Assembly: GCA_015491615.1 (NCBI GenBank)
Contig: WFVN01000141.1
Coordinates: forward strand, 1 to 5,707
Length of the DNA: 5,707 nucleotides
Reading direction: 5' to 3'
Origin: Gammaproteobacteria bacterium
Lineage (GTDB): Bacteria > Pseudomonadota > Gammaproteobacteria > S012-40
Shown here: piece by piece, positions 1-5,011 of the stretch
Layout: the number at the start of each line of letters is the position of its first letter
Position numbering within the stretch: the stretch's first letter is position 1
The notes under the pieces: model-generated
The model's database searches: none
What the model was told of the DNA's origin: nothing
Seen by the model: the letters and a program-made list of their open reading frames with translations, nothing else
Translations under genes and position numbers: made by a program

Positions 1-145
1 CCCCGCTCTCCAATTCGGCGGGCAGTCCCAACTCCGCCGCCAACGCCCGATTGAACAGCAGCAGGCGCGGCCGCGGCACCACCGCCCCCCGCCAGGGAAC
101 GGACAGCCCGTGCAAACGGGCAAAGGTGTTTTCGAGACGCAACAT
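1..145 (-). CDS. selO: SelO/YdiU-family protein adenylyltransferase, N-terminal part (runs off the left edge)
   Basis: Reading leftwards from an ATG at 145, 48 codons stay open to the window edge. The N-terminus shows the spaced pattern typical of SelO/YdiU (UPF0061) proteins: NTFAR at residues 6-10, then a proline/arginine stretch PRPRL at about 28-32, then FN followed by LAAELGL at about 35-44. SelO is a pseudokinase-fold enzyme that transfers AMP from ATP to Ser, Thr or Tyr of target proteins and is linked to redox stress; that is family knowledge. The catalytic region lies outside the window, so activity cannot be judged. No strong Shine-Dalgarno sequence precedes the ATG; the start is chosen because the family motif begins a few residues in. 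It is transcribed away from everything else here and is probably an ordinary chromosomal gene flanking the accessory DNA. Identification rests on the short N-terminal motif only. Confidence 0.8.
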   Translation of the reverse strand, partial: MLRLENTFARLHGLSVPWRGAVVPRPRLLLFNRALAAELGLPAELESG

Positions 146-177
146 GGAATGGCCGACCGTTTTGCTCAGGAAAGATA

Positions 178-206
178 ATTCTCGATCAGCCGAGGCGTGG
201 GGTCAA
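178..206 (-). promoter_or_regulatory. Candidate sigma70 promoter for the SelO gene
   Basis: On the minus strand a TTGACC box (201-206, 5 of 6 matches to the -35 consensus) is followed after 17 bases by GAGAAT (178-183, 4 of 6 matches to the -10 consensus). Transcription would begin about 25-30 bases before the SelO ATG at 145. The spacing is ideal but the -10 box is weak, so this is a reasonable candidate rather than a certain promoter. Confidence 0.35.
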
Positions 207-225
207 ATGCCTCCCATCACCCCAC
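197..225. promoter_or_regulatory. Dyad overlapping the candidate SelO -35 box
   Basis: GTGGGGT (197-203) and ACCCCAC (219-225) form a perfect 7-bp inverted repeat with a 15-base centre. GAG (192-194) and CTC (226-228) extend it if two bases are bulged. It covers part of the candidate -35 box, so it could be an operator. It is not a terminator, because no T-run follows on either strand. A chance dyad of this size is possible. Confidence 0.2.
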
Positions 226-306
226 CTCTACAGATAGTGCGCGCGAACGAAGATGACCACTTACGCAAACCAGTTTCATCTTGAAGCGGCTTGGGTAATG
301 CCGGAG

Positions 307-348
307 CTTGAAGAACCCCGCCAAATGCCCCATGTCTATAATGGGTAA
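307..348 (+). promoter_or_regulatory. Conserved promoter-like element upstream of the left small ORF
   Basis: This 42-base non-coding segment differs from its mirror copy at only 2 positions, although the 24 bases after it are scrambled. It contains a perfect TATAAT at 337-342, about 34 bases before the small ORF's ATG. The -10 box lies inside a short dyad, CCCAT (329-333) and ATGGG (341-345), with 7 bases between. No good -35 box sits at the usual spacing; TTGAAG at 308-313 is about 23 bases away, which is too far. The element may need an activator or be bound by a repressor. Promoter function is inferred. Confidence 0.4.
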
Positions 349-375
349 GAAACTCGACCGAAGACGGATCACGCC

Positions 376-567
376 ATGACGCTCATCATCGACATGGTCA
401 CTGGGGAGGTCTTGGAAGAGGGCCGGCGCCCGGATGTGGAGCCGGAAGCGGTGAACCAAGAGCCGCGACCGGAGCGGTACGGGCCGCGTCCGGAGGTGGT
501 GCCGGTCACTCCCGATCCGCGGGAGCGGGCGCCGGAGCCTCCGCCGCCGTTTCTGTGGAATCCGTGA
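376..567 (+). CDS. Proline-rich small hypothetical protein, left copy (63 aa)
   Basis: I do not recognise a named family. The protein starts with a hydrophobic/acidic segment (MTLIIDMVTGEVLEE) and continues as a charged, proline-rich, probably disordered tail with a repeated PRPE motif, ending in PPPPF and LWNP. There is no signal peptide or membrane helix. It is 63 residues long, exactly like its mirror copy at 1377-1186, and differs at 6 residues. About nine further codon differences between the copies are synonymous and fall in the conserved parts, such as Thr, Val, Leu, Glu, Asp, Arg and Phe third bases. That pattern supports real coding and past selection. The ribosome site is weak (GGA about 7 bases before ATG). 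Its last 62 bases overlap, tail to tail, the truncated lipoprotein copy on the other strand. Function is unknown. Confidence 0.6.
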   Translation: MTLIIDMVTGEVLEEGRRPDVEPEAVNQEPRPERYGPRPEVVPVTPDPRERAPEPPPPFLWNP

Positions 568-806
568 AGCGGCAGCGCCCGGCCAGGCAGGCCACCGGCG
601 GCGGGGTCTCCACCCGGCAGTCGCCAATGGCCTGAGTTGCTTCCAGGCGTTCCCGGCTCAGGCGCCGGTGGCGCGCGGCCAGTTGGAACAGGCGCGTGGT
701 ATCGGCGTTCGCCGAGTAGGGCACGAAGAAGGCCGGCCCGCCGCAGGCCTTGGCACCCAAGTGCAGGGCGCCGCATTCGTCGTCGCGCACGCACGGGGCG
801 TCGGCC
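506..806 (-). pseudogene. Lipoprotein body lacking its 5' end (mirror copy of the gene at 849-1247)
   Basis: Read leftwards from 806 to the stop at 506-508, this encodes residues 34-132 of the lipoprotein encoded at 849-1247, with only 6 amino-acid differences (P/H, V/A, L/F, E/Q, E/T, G/E). All six body cysteines and the CGGP motif are kept. The signal peptide and start region are missing. The frame stays open leftwards through the spacer only by chance, and I find no ATG, GTG or TTG in that frame close to the junction at 806. About eight of the remaining nucleotide differences are synonymous, so the body appears to have diverged while still functional or recombining. As the sequence stands it is a 5'-truncated copy, probably silent. 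It could instead be an alternative body expressed when the spacer is flipped. Confidence 0.6.
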
Positions 807-946
807 CGTCCATCATTTTCGGGGGAAGGATTGTAGCAAAGGTGAACGATGACCCGAGGCGGATGGTGGATGATGGTGGCGGTACTGCTGACGGCGGGCT
901 GCCGGGTGGACGAGCTGGCACGCCTGGAAGGGGAGATCCGGCGCCA
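807..946. other. Unique spacer between the inverted arms, carrying the lipoprotein start
   Basis: This 140-bp stretch is present once and sits symmetrically between the arms. It holds the lipoprotein's ribosome site, start codon, signal peptide and the first 32 codons, all pointing right. I see no clear recombinase recognition sites at its edges, and no convincing promoter inside it. Its short G-rich repeats (GGATGG, GGATGATGG near 861-880) are part of the signal-peptide coding sequence. The lipoprotein's promoter must lie here or in the left arm. Confidence 0.7.
839..844 (+). promoter_or_regulatory. Ribosome binding site deciding the lipoprotein start
   Basis: AAGGTG lies 4 bases before the ATG at 849, which is close but acceptable. 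Starting here places Arg3 ahead of the hydrophobic stretch, as a signal peptide needs. The later ATGs at 870 and 873 would leave a shorter segment without a positive charge. Confidence 0.5.
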
Positions 947-1247
947 GGCCGACGCCCCGTGCGTGCGCGACGACGAATGCGGCGCCCTGCCCTTGGGTGC
1001 CAAGGCCTGCGGCGGGCCGGCCTTCTTCGTGCCCTACTCGGTGAACGCCGACACCACGCGCCTGTTGGAACTGGCCGCGCGCCACCGGCGCCTGAGCCGC
1101 GAACGCCTTGAAGCCGAACAGGCCATCGGTGACTGTCGGGTGGAGACCCCTCCGCCGGTGGCCTGCCTGGCCGGGCGCTGCCGCTTCACGGATTCCACAG
1201 GAACGGCGGCGGAGGCTCCGGCGCCCGCTCCCGCGGATCGGGAGTGA
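849..1247 (+). CDS. Cysteine-rich periplasmic lipoprotein (132 aa)
   Basis: Residues 1-18 form a lipoprotein signal peptide: Arg3, a hydrophobic stretch (WWMMVAVLL) and a lipobox LTAGC with Cys18 as the lipidated residue. The mature body has six cysteines (C38, C44, C54, C96, C106, C111), enough for three disulfides, and a CxxxxxC...LGAKACGGP block followed by FFVPYS. This block resembles a family of small uncharacterised proteobacterial proteins, and the extracytoplasmic setting fits disulfide bonding. A charged helix (about 70-92) separates the two cysteine clusters, and the tail after about 115 is Ala/Pro-rich. Asp is absent at position +2 after Cys18 (Arg19), so outer-membrane sorting is the default expectation. 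Residue 33 onward lies in the right repeat arm; the first 32 residues are unique. The gene end overlaps the convergent small ORF by 62 bases. The molecular role is unknown. Confidence 0.8.
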   Translation: MTRGGWWMMVAVLLTAGCRVDELARLEGEIRRQADAPCVRDDECGALPLGAKACGGPAFFVPYSVNADTTRLLELAARHRRLSRERLEAEQAIGDCRVETPPPVACLAGRCRFTDSTGTAAEAPAPAPADRE

Positions 1248-1377
1248 CCGGCACCACCTCCGGGCGCGGCCCGTACCGCTCCGGGCGCGGCCCCCGCTCG
1301 CCCGCCTCCGGCTCCGCGTCCGGGCGCCGATCCTCCTCCAGCACCTCCCCGGTGACCATGTCGATGATGAGCGTCAT
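1186..1377 (-). CDS. Proline-rich small hypothetical protein, right copy (63 aa)
   Basis: Same length and same start and stop as the left copy at 376-567, with 57 of 63 residues identical. The differences cluster in the middle (VNQE against GERG), while the N-terminal segment MTLIIDMVTGEVLEE and the C-terminal half from PRPER onward are unchanged. A 12-base direct repeat (ccgcgcccggag) encodes the repeated PRPE. AGGG about 8 bases before the ATG gives a slightly better ribosome site than in the left copy. The last 62 bases overlap the end of the lipoprotein gene in the opposite direction; this overlap has only 1 difference between the arms, as expected if both strands are constrained there. 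No signal peptide or membrane segment is seen. Function is unknown; the alternative is that it is an antisense open frame of the lipoprotein gene. Confidence 0.6.
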   Translation of the reverse strand: MTLIIDMVTGEVLEEDRRPDAEPEAGERGPRPERYGPRPEVVPVTPDPRERAPEPPPPFLWNP

Positions 1378-1404
1378 GGCGGTAACCCTGTGTGGTTTCG
1401 GTCT

Positions 1405-1446
1405 TTACCCATTATAGACATGGGGCATTTAGCCGGGTTCTTCAAG
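1405..1446 (-). promoter_or_regulatory. Conserved promoter-like element upstream of the right small ORF
   Basis: Mirror copy of the element at 307-348, with a perfect TATAAT on the minus strand (1411-1416) inside the same CCCAT...ATGGG dyad. It would drive the small ORF starting at 1377. Its near-identity next to a diverged 24-base leader (1381-1404) suggests that it is functional DNA. No standard -35 box is seen. Confidence 0.4.
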
Positions 1447-1600
1447 ACTGCGGGGCCGAGTGTGTATCCGGATGGCGTTTGATCAGGATCGGTTCGTCGG
1501 TACGCCAATCCCGTCGTCGCCCCCCACGGTCTTTGGGGTCGCCCGGTTTCAGCCGGCTTTGGAAGGTCGGGCGAATGAATCCATTTTCCTACTGTCGCAA

Positions 1601-1640
1601 TTTACACACATATTGATTGAGGTGATCATGGTTGTATGTT
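1601..1640 (+). promoter_or_regulatory. Candidate promoter(s) for the tail operon
   Basis: Two overlapping sigma70-like pairs are visible. TTTACA (1601-1606, 5 of 6) is followed after 17 bases by GATCAT (1624-1629, 4 of 6). TTGATT (1613-1618) is followed after 16 bases by TATGTT (1635-1640, 4 of 6). Either would give a leader of roughly 100-115 bases before the sheath ATG at 1751. Both -10 boxes are imperfect, so the choice between them is open. Confidence 0.35.
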
Positions 1641-1659
1641 GGTCTGGCCAGCCTGACCA
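1640..1659. promoter_or_regulatory. 20-bp imperfect palindrome downstream of the tail promoter (operator candidate)
   Basis: TGGTC-T-GGC-CA-GCC-T-GACCA is symmetrical: 8 of 10 half-site positions pair, with only the T/T position and the centre breaking symmetry. The two-base centre is too tight for an RNA hairpin loop, so a DNA-binding dimer site is more likely than an attenuator. It begins at the last base of one candidate -10 box, where a bound repressor would block transcription of the tail genes. Confidence 0.35.
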
Positions 1660-1738
1660 GGGAGGGTGACTCGGGATAGGGACGGCAGCGGGCTCGTCCG
1701 ATGTCTGGGTTTCTGCATCGCCTGGCGGGTATCTTTCA

Positions 1739-1745
1739 GGGAGGA
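1739..1745 (+). promoter_or_regulatory. Ribosome binding site of the sheath gene
   Basis: GGGAGGA ends 5 bases before the ATG at 1751, a strong Shine-Dalgarno match. It fixes the start of the sheath protein at the MRTYLHPGVYIEE N-terminus. Confidence 0.8.
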
Positions 1746-1750
1746 TTGCC

Positions 1751-3688
1751 ATGCGGACGTATCTGCACCCCGGGGTTTATATCGAGGAGATCCCTTCCGG
1801 CGCCAAGCCCATCGAAGGTGTTTCCACATCCACCGCCGCCTTCATCGGTTTTGCCAACCGGGGTCCCATCGGGGAGCCGGTCTTGATTCAGAGTTGGGAC
1901 GACTACGTGGACCGCTTCGGCGGAGTCACTTCGCCCACGGATGCCATGGGCCTGGCGGTGAACGCCTTTTATCTCAACGGCGGTCGCAGCGCTTACATCG
2001 CCCGCTTGGCCGCCAACGCCCAGCCTGCCCGTCTGCCCGAACCGCCGCCGGCGACCGTCCCCGGACGGGTTGGAGGAGCAGCGGCGGACGTCAATGTCTT
2101 GCAGATCCAGGCGGCGAGCCCGGGTGTCTGGGGCAACGAGCTGCACATCCGCGTCACCCAGGCACAGGATTTGTCCCCGCCGGGCGATGCCTACCACTTC
2201 CGTCTGGAGGTCGGCCGCCTGGAGGACGGTCGCTTCGTGGCGGACGAGATCTTCGACGGCCTGAGCATGGACGAGTCCGACCCCAACTATGTGCTCACGG
2301 TGGTCAACGGCAGTTCAGAGCGGGTGCGGGTGGATCTCTCCGAGGCGTTGAAGTCCGACCCGAACACCTACTACCTCCGCGGCACCTGTACCAGTGGCGA
2401 TCTCGGCGGGTTGGACTGGACCCAGGTGCACGAGGGCATGCAGCTCACCCTCAACATCGACAATCTGGGAGCGCGCACCATCACCCTGGGCCCGCCGCCC
2501 GATGGCGCCTACAGCGACGGGGAGGAAGTGTGCGCGGAGATCCAGGCGCGCGTGCGTGCCCTGGGGCCGGAGTCGGGCTACCAGGGTTTCACCTGCACCT
2601 TCGACAGCGGGGTGATGACTCTCGCCTCGGGCAGCCGGGGTTCCGCCTCGGCAGTGGTGGTGCGCCCTGGTCCCCTCGCCGAGTTGCTCGAGCTGGGTCC
2701 CGCTTATGGGGGGACGGAAGTGCGCGGTTCTCTGGATGTGGTTCCTCGCACCAGCGGTCCGGCGGCCCTCACCGGCGGGGAGGACGGCGATGCCCCGGGG
2801 GTGGCCGACTACCAGGCCTTCTTCGCCAAGCTGAAGAAGATCCGCGACGCCAGCATCCTCGTCCTGCCGGGGGAGTACATGCCCGCCGACGGCAGCGGCA
2901 ACCCCAAGATCGACGCCGCCCTGGCCCATGCGGAGGAGACCAAGAACCGTATGGTGATCATCGATCCGCCCCCTGGGGTGGAGTTGGACCAGGCGGCGAA
3001 GGTGAACCAGCTTGGGCTCACTACCTCCACCTACGCGGCCCTCTATTACCCCTGGGTGAAGGTCAACAACCCCTTCTACAACGTGGACACCAACCCTACC
3101 GCCCCGGTCACTCTCACCATCGCCCCTTCGGCCTTTGCCGCCGGGGTGTGGGCACGCACGGACGGCACGCGTGGGGTATGGAAGGCCCCGGCGGGGGTAG
3201 AGACGGGCCTGCGCGGGGTGGCCGGCCTGGAGTTCGCCGTAGGCGATGGCGACCAGGATCAGCTCAACCCTCTGGGGGTGAACGCCCTGCGCAAGCTGCC
3301 CACCTTCGGGCCGGTCGTCTGGGGTACCCGTACCCTCTCCACCCGGGCCAATCCGGAATGGCGCTATGTGCCGGTGCGGCGCACTGCCATCTTCATCGAG
3401 GAGAGCATCTACGGGGGCATCCAGTGGGCGGTGTTCGAGCCCAACGACCACCGTCTTTGGTCCTCCCTGCGTGCCAACATCGGCTCCTTTATGGACGGCT
3501 TGTTCCGCTCGGGGGCTTTCCAGGGGGAGACGGCCTCGGATGCCTACTTCGTGCGCTGTGGCCTGGGCGACACTATGACCCAGGGGGATATCGACCGCGG
3601 GCAGGTGATCGTCATCGTCGGCTTCGCCCCCTTGAAACCCGCCGAATTCGTCATCGTGCGCATTCAGCAGAAAGTGGCGCAACAATAA
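1751..3688 (+). CDS. Contractile tail sheath protein (645 aa)
   Basis: This is the sheath subunit that polymerises around the inner tube and contracts to drive it through a target envelope. The N-terminus (YLHPGVYIEEIPSG, residues 4-17, then STAAFIGFA) is the classic sheath opening, including the strand that links neighbouring subunits. A variable surface domain follows, with the frequent sheath motif PGVWGNELHIRV at about 123-134. The conserved core resumes with FFAKLKKIRDASILVLPGEY at about 357-376. The C-terminal sheath domain contains RTAIFIEESI, then WAVFEPND and LW, at about 543-570, and ends with GFAPLKPAEFVIVRI at about 626-640. The length suits sheaths of phages, tailocins and extracellular contractile injection systems. 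It is cytoplasmic before release, with no signal peptide. Only one sheath gene is seen here, unlike the several of Afp/PVC loci, though more could lie downstream. It is the first gene of a plus-strand operon. Confidence 0.95.
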   Translation: MRTYLHPGVYIEEIPSGAKPIEGVSTSTAAFIGFANRGPIGEPVLIQSWDDYVDRFGGVTSPTDAMGLAVNAFYLNGGRSAYIARLAANAQPARLPEPPPATVPGRVGGAAADVNVLQIQAASPGVWGNELHIRVTQAQDLSPPGDAYHFRLEVGRLEDGRFVADEIFDGLSMDESDPNYVLTVVNGSSERVRVDLSEALKSDPNTYYLRGTCTSGDLGGLDWTQVHEGMQLTLNIDNLGARTITLGPPPDGAYSDGEEVCAEIQARVRALGPESGYQGFTCTFDSGVMTLASGSRGSASAVVVRPGPLAELLELGPAYGGTEVRGSLDVVPRTSGPAALTGGEDGDAPGVADYQAFFAKLKKIRDASILVLPGEYMPADGSGNPKIDAALAHAEETKNRMVIIDPPPGVELDQAAKVNQLGLTTSTYAALYYPWVKVNNPFYNVDTNPTAPVTLTIAPSAFAAGVWARTDGTRGVWKAPAGVETGLRGVAGLEFAVGDGDQDQLNPLGVNALRKLPTFGPVVWGTRTLSTRANPEWRYVPVRRTAIFIEESIYGGIQWAVFEPNDHRLWSSLRANIGSFMDGLFRSGAFQGETASDAYFVRCGLGDTMTQGDIDRGQVIVIVGFAPLKPAEFVIVRIQQKVAQQ

Positions 3689-3689
3689 T

Positions 3690-3697
3690 TAAGGAGG
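3690..3697 (+). promoter_or_regulatory. Perfect Shine-Dalgarno site of the tube gene
   Basis: TAAGGAGG is fully complementary to the 16S rRNA 3' end and lies 9 bases before the tube ATG at 3707. This fits the need for high tube-subunit copy number. It lies in the 18-base gap after the sheath stop codon. Confidence 0.85.
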
Positions 3698-3706
3698 AAT
3701 GAGGAC

Positions 3707-4216
3707 ATGGCAGCACCGATGTTTCCGGTCAATGCCCATCGCCACGACCCGTACCGCACCTTCAAGTTCCAGGTCATCATCGACGGCAGGCCGGTGGCGG
3801 GCCTGAAGAAGATGGGCGCGTTGAAGAAGAGCACCGAGGCGGTGAAATGGCGCACCGCCGGCGATCCCTCCCACCAGCGTATCCTCCCCGGCGGCACCAG
3901 CTACGAACCGGTGGTGATGGAGCAGGGACTGACCCACGACCCGGTCTTCGAACAGTGGGCCAACCTGGTCAACAACATCGAAGGGGACGCGGCCATGTCC
4001 CTGAAAAACTTCCGCAAGGACATCATCATCAACGTCCTCAACCTGCAGGGACAGGTAGCCATTTCCTACAAGCTGTTCCGCGCTTGGGTGTCCGAGTACC
4101 AGGCCCTGCCCGAGCTGGACGCGGAGAACATGAACGCAGTGGGCATCCAGACCATCACCCTGCAGCACGAGGGTTGGCAGCGGGATACCGCCGTTACCGA
4201 ACCGGTCGAGAGCTGA
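3707..4216 (+). CDS. Tail tube protein, T4 gp19-like (169 aa)
   Basis: This is the inner tube subunit, which stacks in hexameric rings inside the sheath. The protein matches the gp19-like phage tail-region family by its landmarks: HDPYRTFKFQVIIDGRPVAG near the N-terminus (residues 13-32), a GDPS segment at about 52-55, GLTHDPVFEQWAN at about 74-86, SLKNFRKDIII at about 98-108, and YKLFRAWVSEYQALPELDAE at about 120-139, ending with TLQHEGW. The length is typical (about 150-170). This version is common in extracellular contractile injection systems and phage-tail-like clusters, but the family also occurs in phages. It follows the sheath by 18 bases with a perfect ribosome site, and its TGA stop overlaps the next ATG by one base, so it is translationally coupled. 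The high copy number implied by the ribosome site fits a structural subunit. Confidence 0.95.
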   Translation: MAAPMFPVNAHRHDPYRTFKFQVIIDGRPVAGLKKMGALKKSTEAVKWRTAGDPSHQRILPGGTSYEPVVMEQGLTHDPVFEQWANLVNNIEGDAAMSLKNFRKDIIINVLNLQGQVAISYKLFRAWVSEYQALPELDAENMNAVGIQTITLQHEGWQRDTAVTEPVES

Positions 4217-5010
4217 TGGAACTGCCGGGCGGGGTGTGGCGCGACGGGCAGCGCCGGCGTCGCTACGCCTTCCGGCCGCCCACCGGCGAGCTGGAGATGG
4301 CGGTGGCGGAAGGGGCGGCGGCTGCGGGCAGCCTGCCCGCACGGGTGACCGCGGTGCTCACCGCCGCCTTGGCCGACCTGGGCGGTGCGCCGCCCGACCA
4401 TGCCACCGTGCACGGCCTGTGCGTGGGCGACCGCCAGTTCCTCATGTTGCGCCTGGCCGCCTGGTTGGGTCTGGAGCGGGTGTGGCAGAGCGTCGTGTGT
4501 GCGTCCTGCGGCGAGCCCTTCGATTTCTGTCTGGAATATCGCCGCGTGCCGGTGAAGGCGGCCGGGGCGGGCTACCCCCATGCCCAGGCGAAAACCTCCC
4601 ATGGTCGTCTCGCCTTGCGCCTGCCCAGCGGGGCGGACCAGGAGGCGGTCTTGGGGCTGGACGAGGCCGAGGCCGTGGAGGCCTTGGCGCGTCGCTGCCT
4701 GATGGACGACGAGGCTCGCCGCCTCCCCCTGTCCGTGGCAGACTTGCAGGCCATCGAACAGGCGCTGGAAGCGGTGGCGCCGGAAGTGGGTACCCGGGCC
4801 CAGACCGCCTGTCCCCAGTGCGGGGCCGTGCACACCTTCACCCTGGATCCCTATGGCTGCCTGGGTTGGGGCGCGGAACACCTGTTCGCCGAGGTGCACC
4901 GGATCGCCGCCACCTATCACTGGAGCGAGGGGGAGATCCTCGCCCTGCCCCGTGCCCGCCGCCGACGGTATCTGGGGCTCATCGACCAGGCGCGCGGGAT
5001 GGTGGGTTGA
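4216..5010 (+). CDS. Zinc-ribbon baseplate protein, T4-baseplate-like (264 aa)
   Basis: This protein probably joins the baseplate of the contractile tail or helps its assembly. Two CxxC pairs, C95/C98 (CASC) and C199/C202 (CPQC), are placed to form one four-cysteine zinc-ribbon site, each followed by glycine as in zinc knuckles. The C-terminus has YHWSEGEIL...RRRRYLGLID at about 234-256, which resembles the end of T4-baseplate-family proteins (gp26-like). That assignment is from motif memory and gene order, not from a search. The ATG at 4216 shares its A with the tube stop codon, which argues for coupling and for this start, although no strong ribosome site is present. The N-terminal half has hydrophobic helices such as LMLRLAAWLGLERVW but no signal peptide or clear membrane span. 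Next comes a gene starting after a one-base gap. Confidence 0.7.
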   Translation: MELPGGVWRDGQRRRRYAFRPPTGELEMAVAEGAAAAGSLPARVTAVLTAALADLGGAPPDHATVHGLCVGDRQFLMLRLAAWLGLERVWQSVVCASCGEPFDFCLEYRRVPVKAAGAGYPHAQAKTSHGRLALRLPSGADQEAVLGLDEAEAVEALARRCLMDDEARRLPLSVADLQAIEQALEAVAPEVGTRAQTACPQCGAVHTFTLDPYGCLGWGAEHLFAEVHRIAATYHWSEGEILALPRARRRRYLGLIDQARGMVG

Positions 5011-5011
5011 G

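Larger units (their letters stand above)
307..806. repeat. Left arm of a 500-bp inverted duplication
   Basis: Every position x in this arm pairs with position 1753-x in the right arm (947-1446), with no gaps. By hand count about 49 of 500 positions differ, giving about 90% identity. Divergence is patchy: 13 of 24 positions differ at 349-372, just before the small ORF, while only 2 of 120 differ at 493-612 and 1 of 74 at 733-806. Similarity stops sharply at 306/1447 on the outside and at 807/946 on the inside. The arm holds a promoter-like element, a complete small ORF on the plus strand, and a 5'-truncated lipoprotein body on the minus strand. No insertion-sequence ends or transposase accompany it, so this looks like duplicated host or accessory genes rather than a transposon. 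Confidence 0.95.
947..1446. repeat. Right arm of the 500-bp inverted duplication
   Basis: This is the mirror image of 307-806 (coordinate sum always 1753), ungapped and about 90% identical by hand count. It carries most of the intact lipoprotein gene and the second small ORF. The inner end falls at the third base of lipoprotein codon 33. The outer end falls just beyond the promoter-like element of the minus-strand small ORF. No target-site duplication is visible at the outer ends. Confidence 0.95.
1447..1750. other. Non-coding leader region before the tail operon
   Basis: These 304 bases separate the repeat from the sheath gene. Short open frames occur on both strands, but none has a good ribosome site or a recognisable product. 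The stretch 1601-1640 is AT-richer than its surroundings and holds the best promoter candidates. CCCCA and TGGGG near 1526-1542 can pair, but no T-run follows, so this is not a convincing terminator. Confidence 0.6.

Noticed and set aside
51..284. 77-codon plus-strand open frame at the left edge
   Set aside because: It runs antisense to the recognisable SelO N-terminus and its translation shows no known motif.
506..1003. 165-codon minus-strand open frame starting at 1003
   Set aside because: Its first part is the antisense of the intact lipoprotein and the spacer; only the portion from 806 down matches a real protein body. The ATG at 1003 is an accident.
307..1446. Composite transposon or IS element with 500-bp terminal inverted repeats
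   Set aside because: The 140-bp interior holds no transposase, the arms themselves carry ordinary genes, and no target-site duplication is visible outside 307 and 1446.
1526..1542. Possible rho-independent terminator (CCCCA...TGGGG)
   Set aside because: The stem is only 5 bp and no T-run follows on either strand.
2315..3685. 456-codon open frame antisense to the sheath gene
   Set aside because: Long antisense frames are common in high-GC genes. The sheath on the plus strand has clear family motifs and a strong ribosome site.
1666..3702. 678-codon open frame overlapping the sheath gene in another plus frame
   Set aside because: Low-complexity Gly/Arg/Pro translation without recognisable motifs; it is a frame shadow of the sheath gene.
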